This document shows positions 1 through 9,200 of a DNA stretch of 64,000 nucleotides, one piece after another. The stretch is taken from assembly GCA_963785255.1 (NCBI GenBank), contig CAWAUR010000013.1, positions 248,001-312,000 on the forward strand, given 5' to 3'. The position numbers were made by a program, and so were the translations under genes. The notes below the pieces were generated by a model that was not told the DNA's origin, made no database searches, and saw only the letters and a program-made list of their open reading frames with translations. Source of the DNA: Bog-159 sp963785255. Lineage in GTDB: Bacteria > Acidobacteriota > Terriglobia > Bryobacterales > Bryobacteraceae. Numbering within the stretch: the first letter of the stretch is position 1; each line of letters starts with the position of its first letter.

Positions 1-111
1 TGCAAGCTCGAAGACCTGGGCCCCGAGGACCAGGACGATATCCTCTCCTGCGTGCATTTCCTGCTGGTGGATGTGATGGTGGCGCGCAAGATTCTGAGTG
101 ACTTGGTGTAA
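1..111 (+). CDS. C-terminal end of an unrecognised protein (partial)
   Basis: Frame 1 is open from the window edge and ends at TAA 109-111, giving 36 residues rich in Leu, Asp and Val and ending KILSDLV. The 5' part lies outside the window, so no family can be assigned. It ends 16 bases before the PspA-like gene on the same strand, so it may be the upstream member of the same operon. Confidence 0.5.
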   Translation, partial: CKLEDLGPEDQDDILSCVHFLLVDVMVARKILSDLV

Positions 112-127
112 CTGGAGACAACCGGAT

Positions 128-889
128 ATGGGATTTCTATCGGATATTTTCAATCGCGCCGGCCGCGTCGCCCGCGGTCAGGCCAATGAAGGCATGAGCG
201 CCGTCGAAGACGCTACCTTCGATGCCACCGTCCGCCAAACCGTGGCGGACATGAAGAACGAACTGAATAAAGCCGTCCAGGCGTCCGCCGTGGCCATGAG
301 CAATTACAACCGCTTGAACGCTGAGTATCAAAAGTATGTGACTCAGTCGCAAGAGTGGAAAGATCGCGCGGGCGTGGCTCTGGACGCCAACAACGAAGAC
401 CTGGCGCGCAAGGCTCTGGCCAAGAAGGCCGAGTGCGATCAGCAGGTGACATCCATGCAGACCTCGGTCGATCAGGCGCAGAAGGCCAGCGACACTCTAA
501 AGCAGCAGGTCGGCGAACTGAAGCGTAAGATCGACGATGCCGAACGCACGGCAACCACATTAGTGGCTCGCAAGAACGCCGCGCAAGCGCAGCGCAAAGT
601 TGCCGAAGCGCTGGCCGGCGTGGGCAACGCCGACAACGCCTTCGCGGCCCTCAACCGGTTCGAAGAGACCGTCTCCAAGGAAGAAGCCACCGCGCAGGCG
701 TTCAACCAATTGGCGTCGGCCGGCAAGGACGAAGATCTGGAAAAACAATTCGCCGCCCTGGGAACGCATGGCGTGGACGCGCAACTCGCAGACTTGAAGC
801 GCGAGCGCCAGCAGTTGAAGGCGCCCAACATTCCTTTGTCGCTGCCATCGCCCGGCGAGAAGGTGGGCGGGCAGGCCGGCGGCCAATAG
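128..889 (+). CDS. PspA/IM30-family coiled-coil protein
   Basis: The 253-residue product begins MGFLSDIFNRAGR, the amphipathic N-terminal helix typical of PspA/IM30 proteins, and then is almost entirely heptad-like helix rich in Ala, Gln, Glu and Lys (about residues 25-225). It ends in a short Pro/Gly-rich tail. The family binds and stabilises stressed membranes from the cytoplasmic face. I chose ATG 128 over an in-frame upstream start at 98 because GGAG precedes it (114-117) and because the family motif begins there. A DUF4178-like gene follows 10 bases downstream, an arrangement seen around non-enterobacterial PspA homologues. No PspF-type regulator is visible. Confidence 0.85.
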   Translation: MGFLSDIFNRAGRVARGQANEGMSAVEDATFDATVRQTVADMKNELNKAVQASAVAMSNYNRLNAEYQKYVTQSQEWKDRAGVALDANNEDLARKALAKKAECDQQVTSMQTSVDQAQKASDTLKQQVGELKRKIDDAERTATTLVARKNAAQAQRKVAEALAGVGNADNAFAALNRFEETVSKEEATAQAFNQLASAGKDEDLEKQFAALGTHGVDAQLADLKRERQQLKAPNIPLSLPSPGEKVGGQAGGQ

Positions 890-899
890 CCGCCTCCAT

Positions 900-1547
900 A
901 TGGGTCCCATCACTCTCACGCTGGTAGTTGTCCTGGGAGCTCTGCTCATTATGGTTCTGAAAAAATTGTTTGAACGGCCGGCGGCCGCCGCAGCGCCTGC
1001 GCCTCCGGCCGCGCCGAAACAGGATCTCGCCAGCCTGACCATCAAGGATGCGCGCATCGGCGACAATATTTCCGTATCCGGCGCCGGCGATAGTTACAGC
1101 GATCTGGATTTCACGGTGGATCACGGCAATCGCTACGAGGCCGGCGAAAAACAGTGGTTCGACGTGAGCGGTACGTACGGCGGTCGCCGCGTCGTTGTTG
1201 AAGTGCGCGAGCAGGACGATGAGCTCGATGTGCGCGGCTTTCTCGATGGCCGCAAGCTCACCATCGAGGAGCTGGGCCTGTCCGAAGACGACCTGGCGCA
1301 GATCGATCAACGCCAGAACACCGCCGATAATTTTGAATTCGACGGCAAAAACTGGTATTACCTGCTGAGCAAGGAAGTGGGCGCGTTTCACGACGGCCAG
1401 GCGCAGGGTGCGGGTTTTTATGGATGGGAGTTCATCGAGGAAACCGGCATACGGTATCTGTCCATCCGCAAGCGTGAAGGCGAGCCGTTCAGCGCCGGCA
1501 TCGCCGTGAAACTGAATCCGCAGGACATCGCGGTTTTTAGGCAGTAA
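900..1547 (+). CDS. DUF4178-like membrane-anchored protein
   Basis: This 215-residue protein has one N-terminal membrane segment (about residues 3-20), an Ala/Pro-rich linker and then a beta-rich domain opening with an ARIGD motif and containing WFDVSGTYGG and FEFDGKNWYYLL. That pattern resembles DUF4178, a domain of unknown function that often travels with PspA-like genes. The gene starts 10 bases after the PspA-like stop. Its TAA at 1545-1547 lies 3 bases before a GGACAGG repeat. The family assignment is by motif style, not by alignment. The molecular role is unknown; a membrane-stress partner of the PspA-like protein is inferred from position. Confidence 0.65.
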   Translation: MGPITLTLVVVLGALLIMVLKKLFERPAAAAAPAPPAAPKQDLASLTIKDARIGDNISVSGAGDSYSDLDFTVDHGNRYEAGEKQWFDVSGTYGGRRVVVEVREQDDELDVRGFLDGRKLTIEELGLSEDDLAQIDQRQNTADNFEFDGKNWYYLLSKEVGAFHDGQAQGAGFYGWEFIEETGIRYLSIRKREGEPFSAGIAVKLNPQDIAVFRQ

Positions 1548-1550
1548 GTA

Positions 1551-1572
1551 GGACAGGCCTCCCGGCCTGTCC
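1551..1572. repeat. Short GGACAGGCC hairpin repeat (family A)
   Basis: GGACAGGCC and GGCCTGTCC form a near-perfect hairpin separated by four bases. The same sequence recurs downstream of several other genes in the window. It lies 3 bases after the DUF4178-like stop codon and could act as a transcription attenuator, but no T-tract follows. Confidence 0.85.
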
Positions 1573-1596
1573 CAGTAGCTGTCCAAAGGAGTCACC

Positions 1597-3105
1597 ATGA
1601 GCCGCCGAGGGCTCGAAGTCTTAGCCGTCATTCTCAGCTTTCTGATTGTCGTGGTCCTTTTCGCGGGCCTGGACAATCTGCCGCGCAAGCTGCGCGCGGA
1701 TATCGCTAGCGAAGAGCAGCAGCTCCCGCAAACCCAAAAGCAGTTTCAAAGCGCGCAGGACGAAGTTTCGCGCGACATCGCTGCCGACCCCGATCTGTTC
1801 CGCGCGCACGACATGAACACGGCGTTCCCGGTGCGCTTCCGCACTGCGTCCGCGGAATTGGATGGCGCCCAACGCGACGCCGCCGCGCTCGACAAACTGC
1901 TCAAGGCCAATCGCCGCCAGGATGAGGCGCAGGCCCAGAAGCTGCTGCGCGAGGAAAGCGCATTGCGCGCGGGCGCGCTCAACGAAGCCTTGGCCGTGCG
2001 CACTGAAGCGCAGCGTTGGGTGGACATGAAACGCAACCTGCCCACCGAGTTGCGCCAGATGGAAGCCGACCACCAGACATTGCAGCATTGGGACTTCGCT
2101 CCCGTCGCCACCACCGTTACGCGTGCCGAGGCTGACTGGCCCGCCAAGAAAGCCGACCTGGATACGCGGCTGACGGCACTGCGCGAGATCCCCGCGGATG
2201 GCGAAAAGGCCTGGCAATCGAGCGACGCCATGCGCCGCAAAGCCGAAACGGGCGATCTGGCGGGCCTCGATTATGCAGGTCTGCTGGGCTCGGCCGAGAC
2301 GCTGCACAACGATGTCACGGTTCTGCCGGCCCGTGCCACGGAACTGCAGACCCTTACCGGTCAGCTTTATACGTCCTGGGACAAGGTCCTGGTGGACCTG
2401 CGGGACCGTAAGTCCGGCGGCGTGCGTGATTACGAAGAGGAGCTCCGCACCGTCAAAACGAAGTTCCCCGATGCTGCTGGTAAGGATGGCGTCACCACTT
2501 CAGACGAATCCTGGGTCGAGATTCCCAAAGCCACTTACCAGGTTTGCGAAAACAATATCGGCATGTCGGTGGCGCACAAGCCAGTCGGCAAGTACGATAG
2601 CGAAGCCGACGAGGTCCCCGAGCCGGCGGGCTTCGCCTACATGGCGCCGGTCGGCGAGCGCAACCAGTACGGCTACTGGGATCACTCAGGCGGCGGCAAC
2701 TTCTGGGTATTTTATGGGCAATACGCGCTGCTGCGCGATCTGTTATGGGGACATAGCTACCGGCCCATTCCCAGTTACGAGTGGGAATCCTACCGGACCG
2801 CGCGTTCCAGCGGCCAGACTTATTACGGACGCGACGAAGCCGCGGGTGTGCCCAAATACGGCACACACGGCACCTTTACGCAACAGCACTACGCCGAGAG
2901 CCGTTATGTGCGCAGCGCAGGCGGATACAGCGGCTCAAAATATGCGAGCGGCAGCTTGCGCAAGGGAGAAAGCGGCGCCGGACATACCTTTGGTTCGGGT
3001 TCGAAACCGCCCAGTTCCGGCGGCTTCAGGCCGCGCAGCACACCCAGCTTTCACCCCAGCTTCCGGCCACCTTCCGGAGGCCGGTCCTTCGGCCGGCGGC
3101 ACTAG
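1597..3105 (+). CDS. Membrane-anchored coiled-coil protein with Gly/Ser/Arg-rich tail
   Basis: The 502-residue protein has one N-terminal membrane segment (about residues 7-26), then a long charged helical region (about 30-290), then an aromatic segment with GYWDHSGGGNFWVFYG and a repetitive tail rich in Gly, Ser, Tyr and Arg that ends in RSFGRRH. A strong ribosome site, AAAGGAG at 1585-1591, supports ATG 1597. It is the last gene of the PspA/DUF4178 run, so a role in membrane stress is inferred. The tail resembles low-complexity ends of other membrane-anchored proteins in such clusters. I do not recognise a named family. Confidence 0.7.
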   Translation: MSRRGLEVLAVILSFLIVVVLFAGLDNLPRKLRADIASEEQQLPQTQKQFQSAQDEVSRDIAADPDLFRAHDMNTAFPVRFRTASAELDGAQRDAAALDKLLKANRRQDEAQAQKLLREESALRAGALNEALAVRTEAQRWVDMKRNLPTELRQMEADHQTLQHWDFAPVATTVTRAEADWPAKKADLDTRLTALREIPADGEKAWQSSDAMRRKAETGDLAGLDYAGLLGSAETLHNDVTVLPARATELQTLTGQLYTSWDKVLVDLRDRKSGGVRDYEEELRTVKTKFPDAAGKDGVTTSDESWVEIPKATYQVCENNIGMSVAHKPVGKYDSEADEVPEPAGFAYMAPVGERNQYGYWDHSGGGNFWVFYGQYALLRDLLWGHSYRPIPSYEWESYRTARSSGQTYYGRDEAAGVPKYGTHGTFTQQHYAESRYVRSAGGYSGSKYASGSLRKGESGAGHTFGSGSKPPSSGGFRPRSTPSFHPSFRPPSGGRSFGRRH

Positions 3106-3117
3106 CGGATTGCGGGA

Positions 3118-3185
3118 CCGCTTCCTGACGGGGCGCCCTCTGGCCCGGCTCGGAAAGTTCTGAGCCGCGCGCGTAAGCAAGCGGT
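3118..3185. repeat. Palindromic intergenic repeat (family B)
   Basis: It begins ACCGCTTCCTGACG and ends GCGCGTAAGCAAGCGGT, so its two ends are imperfect inverted copies around CCGGCTCGG and GAGCCGCG cores. It belongs to the same family as elements at 26445, 49540, 53894 and 60456. Its right end sits directly before the next gene, leaving no clear ribosome site for it. Confidence 0.75.
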
Positions 3186-3191
3186 GCACCT

Positions 3192-3737
3192 ATGAGGAGG
3201 TTCATCATCACCGGCGCGCCGGGTGCCGCGAAGACAGCCATCATCCGTCAATTAGAACTCGAAGGGTTCAGCGTAGTCGAAGAGGCAGCCACGGACGTCA
3301 TCGCGGCCGCGCAAGCCCAAGGAAAGCTTCAACCCTGGACGGATCCCTCGTTCATTGATGTAGTCGCGAGTCTACAAAGGGACCGTCAGATTCGAGCGTC
3401 TTATCAACCGGATCAGGTTCAGTTTCACGACCGTTGCGGGGTGTGTACCGCGGCGTTGGCAGTCTACCTCGGGTACCCGTTTTCGCCCGTTCTGGCCGGT
3501 GAGCTGGAGCGTGTCAAGAAGGAGGCAATCTACCAAAACCGGGTCTTCTTCGTTCGCCATCTTGGCTTCATCACGCCTACCGAAGCGCGGCGCATCAGCC
3601 TTGAGGAAACCGTGCGTTTTGAAAAGATTCACGAAGAGACTTACCGAAACTTCGGCTTCGAACTGATCCCCGTCGAGCCAGGAAGTCTGGTGGAACGGGT
3701 CAGCTTCATCAAAGCCAACACGTCCCGATGTATCTGA
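3192..3737 (+). CDS. Small P-loop NTPase (AAA_28-like)
   Basis: This 181-residue protein opens with a beta strand and a P-loop, GAPGAAKT, at about residues 8-15. It is followed by an EEAATDVI motif and a hydrophobic strand with HDR (about residue 77). This matches the AAA_28 style of small ATP/GTP-binding proteins that resemble nucleotide or cofactor kinases. The usual GxGKT/S core is GAAKT here, which keeps the Lys and Thr. Substrate and partners are unknown. The stop TGA lies within the next repeat (TGAGCCGCG). Confidence 0.65.
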   Translation: MRRFIITGAPGAAKTAIIRQLELEGFSVVEEAATDVIAAAQAQGKLQPWTDPSFIDVVASLQRDRQIRASYQPDQVQFHDRCGVCTAALAVYLGYPFSPVLAGELERVKKEAIYQNRVFFVRHLGFITPTEARRISLEETVRFEKIHEETYRNFGFELIPVEPGSLVERVSFIKANTSRCI

Positions 3738-3779
3738 GCCGCGCGTCAGTTTCTGAGCCGCGCGCGTCAGCAAGCGGTC
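3735..3779. repeat. Partial family B repeat overlapping a stop codon
   Basis: TGAGCCGCGCG occurs here twice within about 20 bases, followed by TCAGCAAGCGGT. The first TGA is the stop codon of the upstream NTPase gene. It looks like a half element of the palindromic family B, without the other arm. Confidence 0.65.
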
Positions 3780-3872
3780 CTTGAACGCAACTACTAACCA
3801 TTCGGAATTATCCCCAGTTAACCGAAGCATAATTGCGCATTAGCCGCCCGGTCCATTATTATCGATGCAGAA

Positions 3873-4316
3873 ATGGATCTCGTACCCAAACCTTCACGCT
3901 CCGAGAGAGGGCACGCCATGCTGGAGGCCGCGCTCTTAATGCCGTGGGTGCTGTTTCTGTTCGTTGGCTCCTTCGACCTCGGATTTTACAACTATGCGCT
4001 GATCAGCACGGAAAATGCCGCGCGGGTGGCCGCCTGGTATACATCCCAGACCACCACCACCGCCGCCGACTCCACTACGGCCTGCACCTACGCGCTCGCC
4101 GAACTGAATGCGCTTCCCAATGTGGGAACGTCGGTAACTACATGCAACACATCGCCCGTGGTTGTAACCGCGTCGCAGGTGACCGGCACCGATAGCGCAA
4201 TCGCAAGCCAGGTCACGGTGGCCTACACGAGCCCGCAACTGATTCCGCTGCCCGGCGCATTGCCCGGGCAGTTCACCTTCTCCCGGACGGTCCAGATGAG
4301 GTTAGTAACCCAATGA
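3873..4316 (+). CDS. TadE-like pilus assembly protein
   Basis: The 147-residue protein has a short basic N-terminus, then RGHAMLEAALLMPWVLFLF, the Gly-x(4)-Glu motif and single membrane helix typical of TadE-like pseudopilins, followed by an exported Thr/Ser-rich domain. TadE proteins are minor pilins of the Flp/Tad type IVc pilus. The stop overlaps the next start (ATGA at 4313-4316), so the genes are translationally coupled. No Tad ATPase, secretin or prepilin peptidase lies in the window. Confidence 0.75.
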   Translation: MDLVPKPSRSERGHAMLEAALLMPWVLFLFVGSFDLGFYNYALISTENAARVAAWYTSQTTTTAADSTTACTYALAELNALPNVGTSVTTCNTSPVVVTASQVTGTDSAIASQVTVAYTSPQLIPLPGALPGQFTFSRTVQMRLVTQ

Positions 4317-4816
4317 CAAGACGACGACCTTCGCGTGGTAGTACGGTGCTGGAATTCGCCTTGGCAGGCGTTCCCATGATGATGGCGTTCATTGGAATCG
4401 TGCAAATGGGTCTCACCACGTGGACCTATGCAAGTCTCAATTACGCCACCAAGGAGCTGAACCGCTATATTGCCGTGCACGGCACGCACTGCGGCAGCGG
4501 AACCAATAACTGCAAACTTACCGTGGGCAATGTAGCCACGGCCGCGGAGAACTACGCTGTGGGACTTAATCCCGGTTCACTAGTCCTGACCTTGACTTCA
4601 CCGAGTACCAGCTACAGTTGCAACCCCGTGTCTAGCTGTACGTCCAACAGTAACTCCTGGCCGCCATCTTCGGATAGTACCGTGGGCACCGCCATCCAGG
4701 TCCGCATGCAGTATCAGGTTAACCCGGCGTTTGCCATGTTGTGGCCCGGCGCCAAAGCGGCCGCCTACGGAAGTTACAATCTGGGAGCGTATTCCAAACA
4801 GCGAGTCTTATTCTGA
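4313..4816 (+). CDS. Second TadE-like protein
   Basis: The 167-residue protein begins with a basic stretch and RGSTVLEFALAGVPMMMAF, again the Gly-x(4)-Glu pseudopilin motif followed by a membrane helix. The rest is an exported domain with several Cys residues (CGSGTNNC and CNPVSSC) that may form disulfides. It overlaps the first TadE-like gene by four bases and is followed after 7 bases by a TadG-like gene. A minor-pilin role in a Tad-type pilus is inferred from the family. Confidence 0.75.
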   Translation: MTRRRPSRGSTVLEFALAGVPMMMAFIGIVQMGLTTWTYASLNYATKELNRYIAVHGTHCGSGTNNCKLTVGNVATAAENYAVGLNPGSLVLTLTSPSTSYSCNPVSSCTSNSNSWPPSSDSTVGTAIQVRMQYQVNPAFAMLWPGAKAAAYGSYNLGAYSKQRVLF

Positions 4817-4823
4817 GGTTGTC

Positions 4824-6185
4824 ATGCGATTGAAACATGCGCGCGAGCGAGGCCAGGTTCTGCCTCTGGCCACCTTACTCATCATCCTTCTGCTGTCGAT
4901 GGCCGGCTTCGCCATGGAAACCGGAATGGCTTTTTATGTGCGTCAGACGGCCCACGCTGCGGCCGAATCGGCCGCCATGGCCACCGTGCTGGCGGCCATG
5001 TCGAGCGTGAGCGGAACCTCGGTAACTTGCAGCACTTCGGGCACTAGCGGAACGCAATGCTCCTCCTCGGCCACCACCTGCACCTCCTCGCCGAATAGTC
5101 CACCCAAGACCAATATCGATAACGGGTGCCTGTTCGCGAAGCAGAATGGCTTCGCCGCCAGCAGCAGCAACACCATCAAGATCACCGCAAACGATACAAC
5201 CCCCGCGCCGGGCGCGCCCAATGTCTCGGTAATGTATTGGGCGCAGGCGACGGTCACCACGCGTCAGCCGCAGCTGTTCTCGGCGCTCTTTAGCAGTTCC
5301 GGACTGGCCACCGGCGCCACCGCCACCGCCGCCATCGTGTCGAGCGGGACGCCCTCTGGTTGTATCTACGTGCTGAACGCTACGGCCCAAAGAGCCATGG
5401 ACGTTGAGGGATCGGAAGTCAAGACCACCTGCGGAATCTATATCAACTCCAACAATTCGGTTGCTTTGTACATCGGGGGTAATCCGCCCGGCGGCGCAGG
5501 CTCGCCGGCCATATCGGCCAGCTCTGTCTCGATCGTCGGTAACTATCAGAACGGCGGTCAAGGCACGATCGTGCCCACGCCTCTCACCGGACAAACGGCG
5601 GCCACCGACCCGCTGAAGAATCTGGCGGCGCCTACCCCGGGCGCCTGCACCGCCACCAACTACAACTGGAGCCAGGGCACTACCACACTTACGCAAGGCA
5701 CCTATTGCGGCGGTATCCACATCAGCGGCGGCAATGTGACGTTCTCACCGGGTCAATACATCCTGCTGGGCGGCGGTCTGACTATCGATAGCGCCAGCAC
5801 GACCGCCACCGGATCGGGAGTCTTCTTCTACAATACGTCCAACACCACCTACTCATACGGCACGATGACTATCAGCGGACAGCCGAATGTGACTTTCAGC
5901 GCGCCTACATCCGGCACGTATGAGGGTATATTCTGGTTCACCGACCGGTCCGAGACATCCACCAGCCAAAACCAGGTCAACGGTGCCACCACTGCAACGA
6001 TCCAAGGCACAATATATATGCCTACTGTTCCGCTGTTGTACACCGGGGAAAGTTCCACGGGCACATATACGGGCCTGGTCGTCAACACGTTGGAGATCAA
6101 TGGCTCCACGAATTTCAAACAGGACCCCACCGGCCAGTACACCGGACTTAGCGGCGGCGGGGCATCGGCTTTTCTTGTCCAGTAA
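4824..6185 (+). CDS. TadG-like protein (Tad pilus/vWF-associated N-terminus)
   Basis: I start the gene at ATG 4824, giving 453 residues beginning MRLKHARERGQVLPLATLL, because this matches the basic-plus-hydrophobic N-terminus of TadG-type proteins. An upstream ATG at 4731 lies inside the previous gene. A single membrane helix (about residues 12-32) is followed by an Ala/Ser/Thr-rich exported region with paired Cys residues and a right-handed, Gly/Thr/Ser-repetitive beta-rich second half (about 210-440). No MIDAS motif is evident, so the von Willebrand domain of classical TadG appears absent. Cotranscription with the two TadE-like genes is likely. Confidence 0.65.
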   Translation: MRLKHARERGQVLPLATLLIILLLSMAGFAMETGMAFYVRQTAHAAAESAAMATVLAAMSSVSGTSVTCSTSGTSGTQCSSSATTCTSSPNSPPKTNIDNGCLFAKQNGFAASSSNTIKITANDTTPAPGAPNVSVMYWAQATVTTRQPQLFSALFSSSGLATGATATAAIVSSGTPSGCIYVLNATAQRAMDVEGSEVKTTCGIYINSNNSVALYIGGNPPGGAGSPAISASSVSIVGNYQNGGQGTIVPTPLTGQTAATDPLKNLAAPTPGACTATNYNWSQGTTTLTQGTYCGGIHISGGNVTFSPGQYILLGGGLTIDSASTTATGSGVFFYNTSNTTYSYGTMTISGQPNVTFSAPTSGTYEGIFWFTDRSETSTSQNQVNGATTATIQGTIYMPTVPLLYTGESSTGTYTGLVVNTLEINGSTNFKQDPTGQYTGLSGGGASAFLVQ

Positions 6186-6222
6186 CTCCTGATATCTCGC
6201 GGCCATCCACTAAGTATAGTAT

Positions 6223-6238
6223 AACGATAACAATCGTT
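6223..6238. promoter_or_regulatory. Inverted repeat upstream of the propeller gene
   Basis: AACGAT and ATCGTT form a perfect 6-bp inverted repeat with a 4-base centre, partly overlapping the -35 hexamer of the promoter called at 6237. It could be a repressor site. No regulator is known. Confidence 0.35.
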
Positions 6239-6265
6239 GACATCTATTCGTGCCTGACTTATGCT
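6237..6265 (+). promoter_or_regulatory. Candidate sigma70-type promoter, near-leaderless
   Basis: A perfect TTGACA (6237-6242) is followed after 17 bases by TATGCT (6260-6265). The predicted start of transcription, about 7 bases downstream, falls at or next to ATG 6273, which would give a leaderless or nearly leaderless mRNA. Confidence 0.45.
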
Positions 6266-6272
6266 GGTGCGC

Positions 6273-9200
6273 ATGATACGCCCGTACGCGCTTTCTATAT
6301 GTGTGTTTGTTACGGTTATCTTACAGGCCGCCCCGCCGGGTTCCGCGCCGCAGCTAACCCAAGAGCGTCTTCGTAACCTGCCCCTGGCTTTCGAGCGCAA
6401 CACCGGTCGGGCGCATCCCGCAGCCGAGTTCGTGGCCCAGGGCGGCGGTTACGGCGTGGCGCTGAGTCACGGCGACGCACATATCTCCTTGCGCCGCACG
6501 CCGAATGCAGCTCCGGCAGCCATCGATCTCGGCCTGGAAGGCGCCCGGCAGAACCTCCCGGGCCGCGGACGGCAAGCTCTTCCGGGTAAGGTCAACTACT
6601 TCATCGGCAACGATCCGTCCCGCTGGCGGACGGACATCCCGACCTTCGGACGTGTACAGTATTCCGGCGTCTATCCAGGTGTGGATCTTGCGTATTATGG
6701 CCGCCAGGGGCGCCTGGAATACGACTTCGTCGTGGGTCCCGGCGCCGATCCGTCCACCATCCGCATCGCCTTTCACGGCGCGCAGCGTACCCATATAGAT
6801 AGCGGCGGCGATCTAATACTGGAGACCGGCAGCGACTCTATCCGTTTTCGTAAGCCGGTCAGTTATCAGCAAATTGCCGGAGTGCGCCGCCCGGTAAGAA
6901 GCAGCTATAGGTTGAGCGGATCGAATCACGTGGAATTCGCGCTGGGACCATACGACCGCCGCTATCCACTAACCGTCGATCCATCGCTGGTGTACTCTAC
7001 ATACCTCGGCGGCTCCGCATTCGATTACGGCACGGCCATTGCGGTAAATTCGTCCGGCAACGCTTTCGTGACCGGATACACCTCGTCACTGGACTTCCCG
7101 ACTGACAACCCGGAGCAAAGCTTTTTCCCCGGTTCATCGGCAATTTTCGTCGCCAAACTTGCCACCAACGGCGGCAGCCTGGTCTATGCGACTTACCTGG
7201 GAGGTTCCGGCTATAACTACCCTTATGGCATCGCGGTGGATTCAACCGGCGCAGCCTATCTAACCGGCCTGACGGAGTCTTCCGATTTCCCGTTAATGAA
7301 GGCCCTGGATTCTTCCTTGAACGGAGGGGAAGACGCATTCATCACCAAGTTCAGTCCGGCTGGGAATTCACTGGTCTACTCGACTTACCTGGGCGGCTCC
7401 GGAGCGGACTACGCGCTGGGCATAGCCGTGGACTCCAGCCATAACGTCTATGTTGCCGGATCCACGCAGTCCACCGACTTCCCGACTACGGCCGGCGCCT
7501 ACCAGACGACTCCCGGCGGCGCCTGTTCCTTCGTGGCCAGTCTCAATTCAGCCGGAAGCGCGCTGAACTGGTCTACCTATTTCGGCCAAAGCTGCAGCGC
7601 GCAGACGACCGCCATTGCGGTGGATTCGCACCAGGCGGTGTATGTGACGGGATCGGCATTTCCCGGTCTGCCGGTTACCGCGGGCGCGCCACAGTCCAGT
7701 TTCGGCGGCGGGGAGCATGACGCCTTCGTCGCCAAGCTCGCCAGCGGGGGCGCTTCTTTGTCGTATTGCACTTATCTCGGTGGAAGCCTGATCGACTCCG
7801 GCACCAGTGTTGCGGTGGATGCGAGCGGCGATGCCTATGTCACCGGACTCACGCAATCTACCGACTTACCCGTTACCGGGCTGGCCTTGCAACCAACCTC
7901 GGGCGGCGGATACGATGCATTCGTCGCGGAGTTGAACAGCGCCGGGACCGCCTGGCAATATGTGACGTATCTCGGCGGCCAGCGCGACGATTACGGATAT
8001 GGGATCGTGCTGGATTCAGCCGGAGACGCTTATATCGCGGGCTACACCATCTCCGATAACCTCCCGGTTGCGTCGGCCGTGCAACCCTCGCTGTCCGGAA
8101 ACCAACACGTGTTACTCAAGAGCACCAATAGCGGGAAATCCTGGACGGCCGCGGATACAGGTCTATCGGCCACTCCCGCGGTAATCGCGGTCGATCCGGC
8201 TTCCGAAGCTCACTGGATCGCCGCCACCGCGGAAGGTCTGTATCAAAGCCCGGATAGCGGCGTCCAATGGCAAGCTACCAGCGGTTTCGTGGGCGCCAGT
8301 ATGTACGGCGTGGCATTCAGTCCGTCGGGTGGCACCGTCTACGCGAGTAACTTCACGGAGATCTATTCCAGCCAGGATAGCGGGAACACCTGGACGTTCG
8401 CCGGTGTGGCGCCTTGCGCGGCGGCTAACCTGGCAGTCAGTCCGAGTAGTCCAACTACCTTGTTCCTGGGTTACTCCTGCGGCGCGCAGAGTATCGATGG
8501 CGGCCAGACCTGGACGATTCTCAACGATATTCCTGGCGCCTTCTTCAATACGATGGTCATAGATCCTGTAAATTCGTCTCTCATTTACGCCGGCACCTCG
8601 TCCGGCTTATATGCCAGCACGGATGGCGGCTCGGATTGGTCGCCGCTGAACATCGCTAATGTACAGTATCCCAACGTCACCTCGGTGGCCATTGATCCGG
8701 CCAAAGACTCACGGCTCTATGCCGTGGCGAATGGGTCGGTCTACGGCAGTACCGATACGGGGGCCGTTTGGAAGCTGGAGTCGACCGGACTTACCGCGCA
8801 AGTGAATGCGGTAGCGCTTGCTCCTGCCAAGCCGACGGTGTTATATGCCGCCACGACCGCCGGCGTGTTCATCAGTACGGATAGCGCAAAGAAATGGAAG
8901 GCCGCGGGCGAGACGACGGATTCCATTTCGTTGATCGCCGCGGACCCTGTCAGTTCCACCACGGCCTACGCGGCAACCTCGGTAAATCCGGACGCATTTG
9001 TGGCGGAGATCGGTCCGGGCGGTGCGACGCTGGTCTATTCCACTTACTTGGGTGGAACCGGGTTGGACTACGCTTTGGGCGTCGCGCTCAATTCCAGCGG
9101 GAACATTTTCGTCACGGGATCTACCCAATCACCGGATTTTCCCAGCACGTCCGGCGCGTTACAAACCGCCACGGGATTATCGCGTTCGACTGCGTTTGTG

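Noticed and set aside
4731..4823. Upstream extension of the TadG-like gene
   Set aside because: It overlaps the second TadE gene and lacks a signal segment; the membrane start is at 4824.
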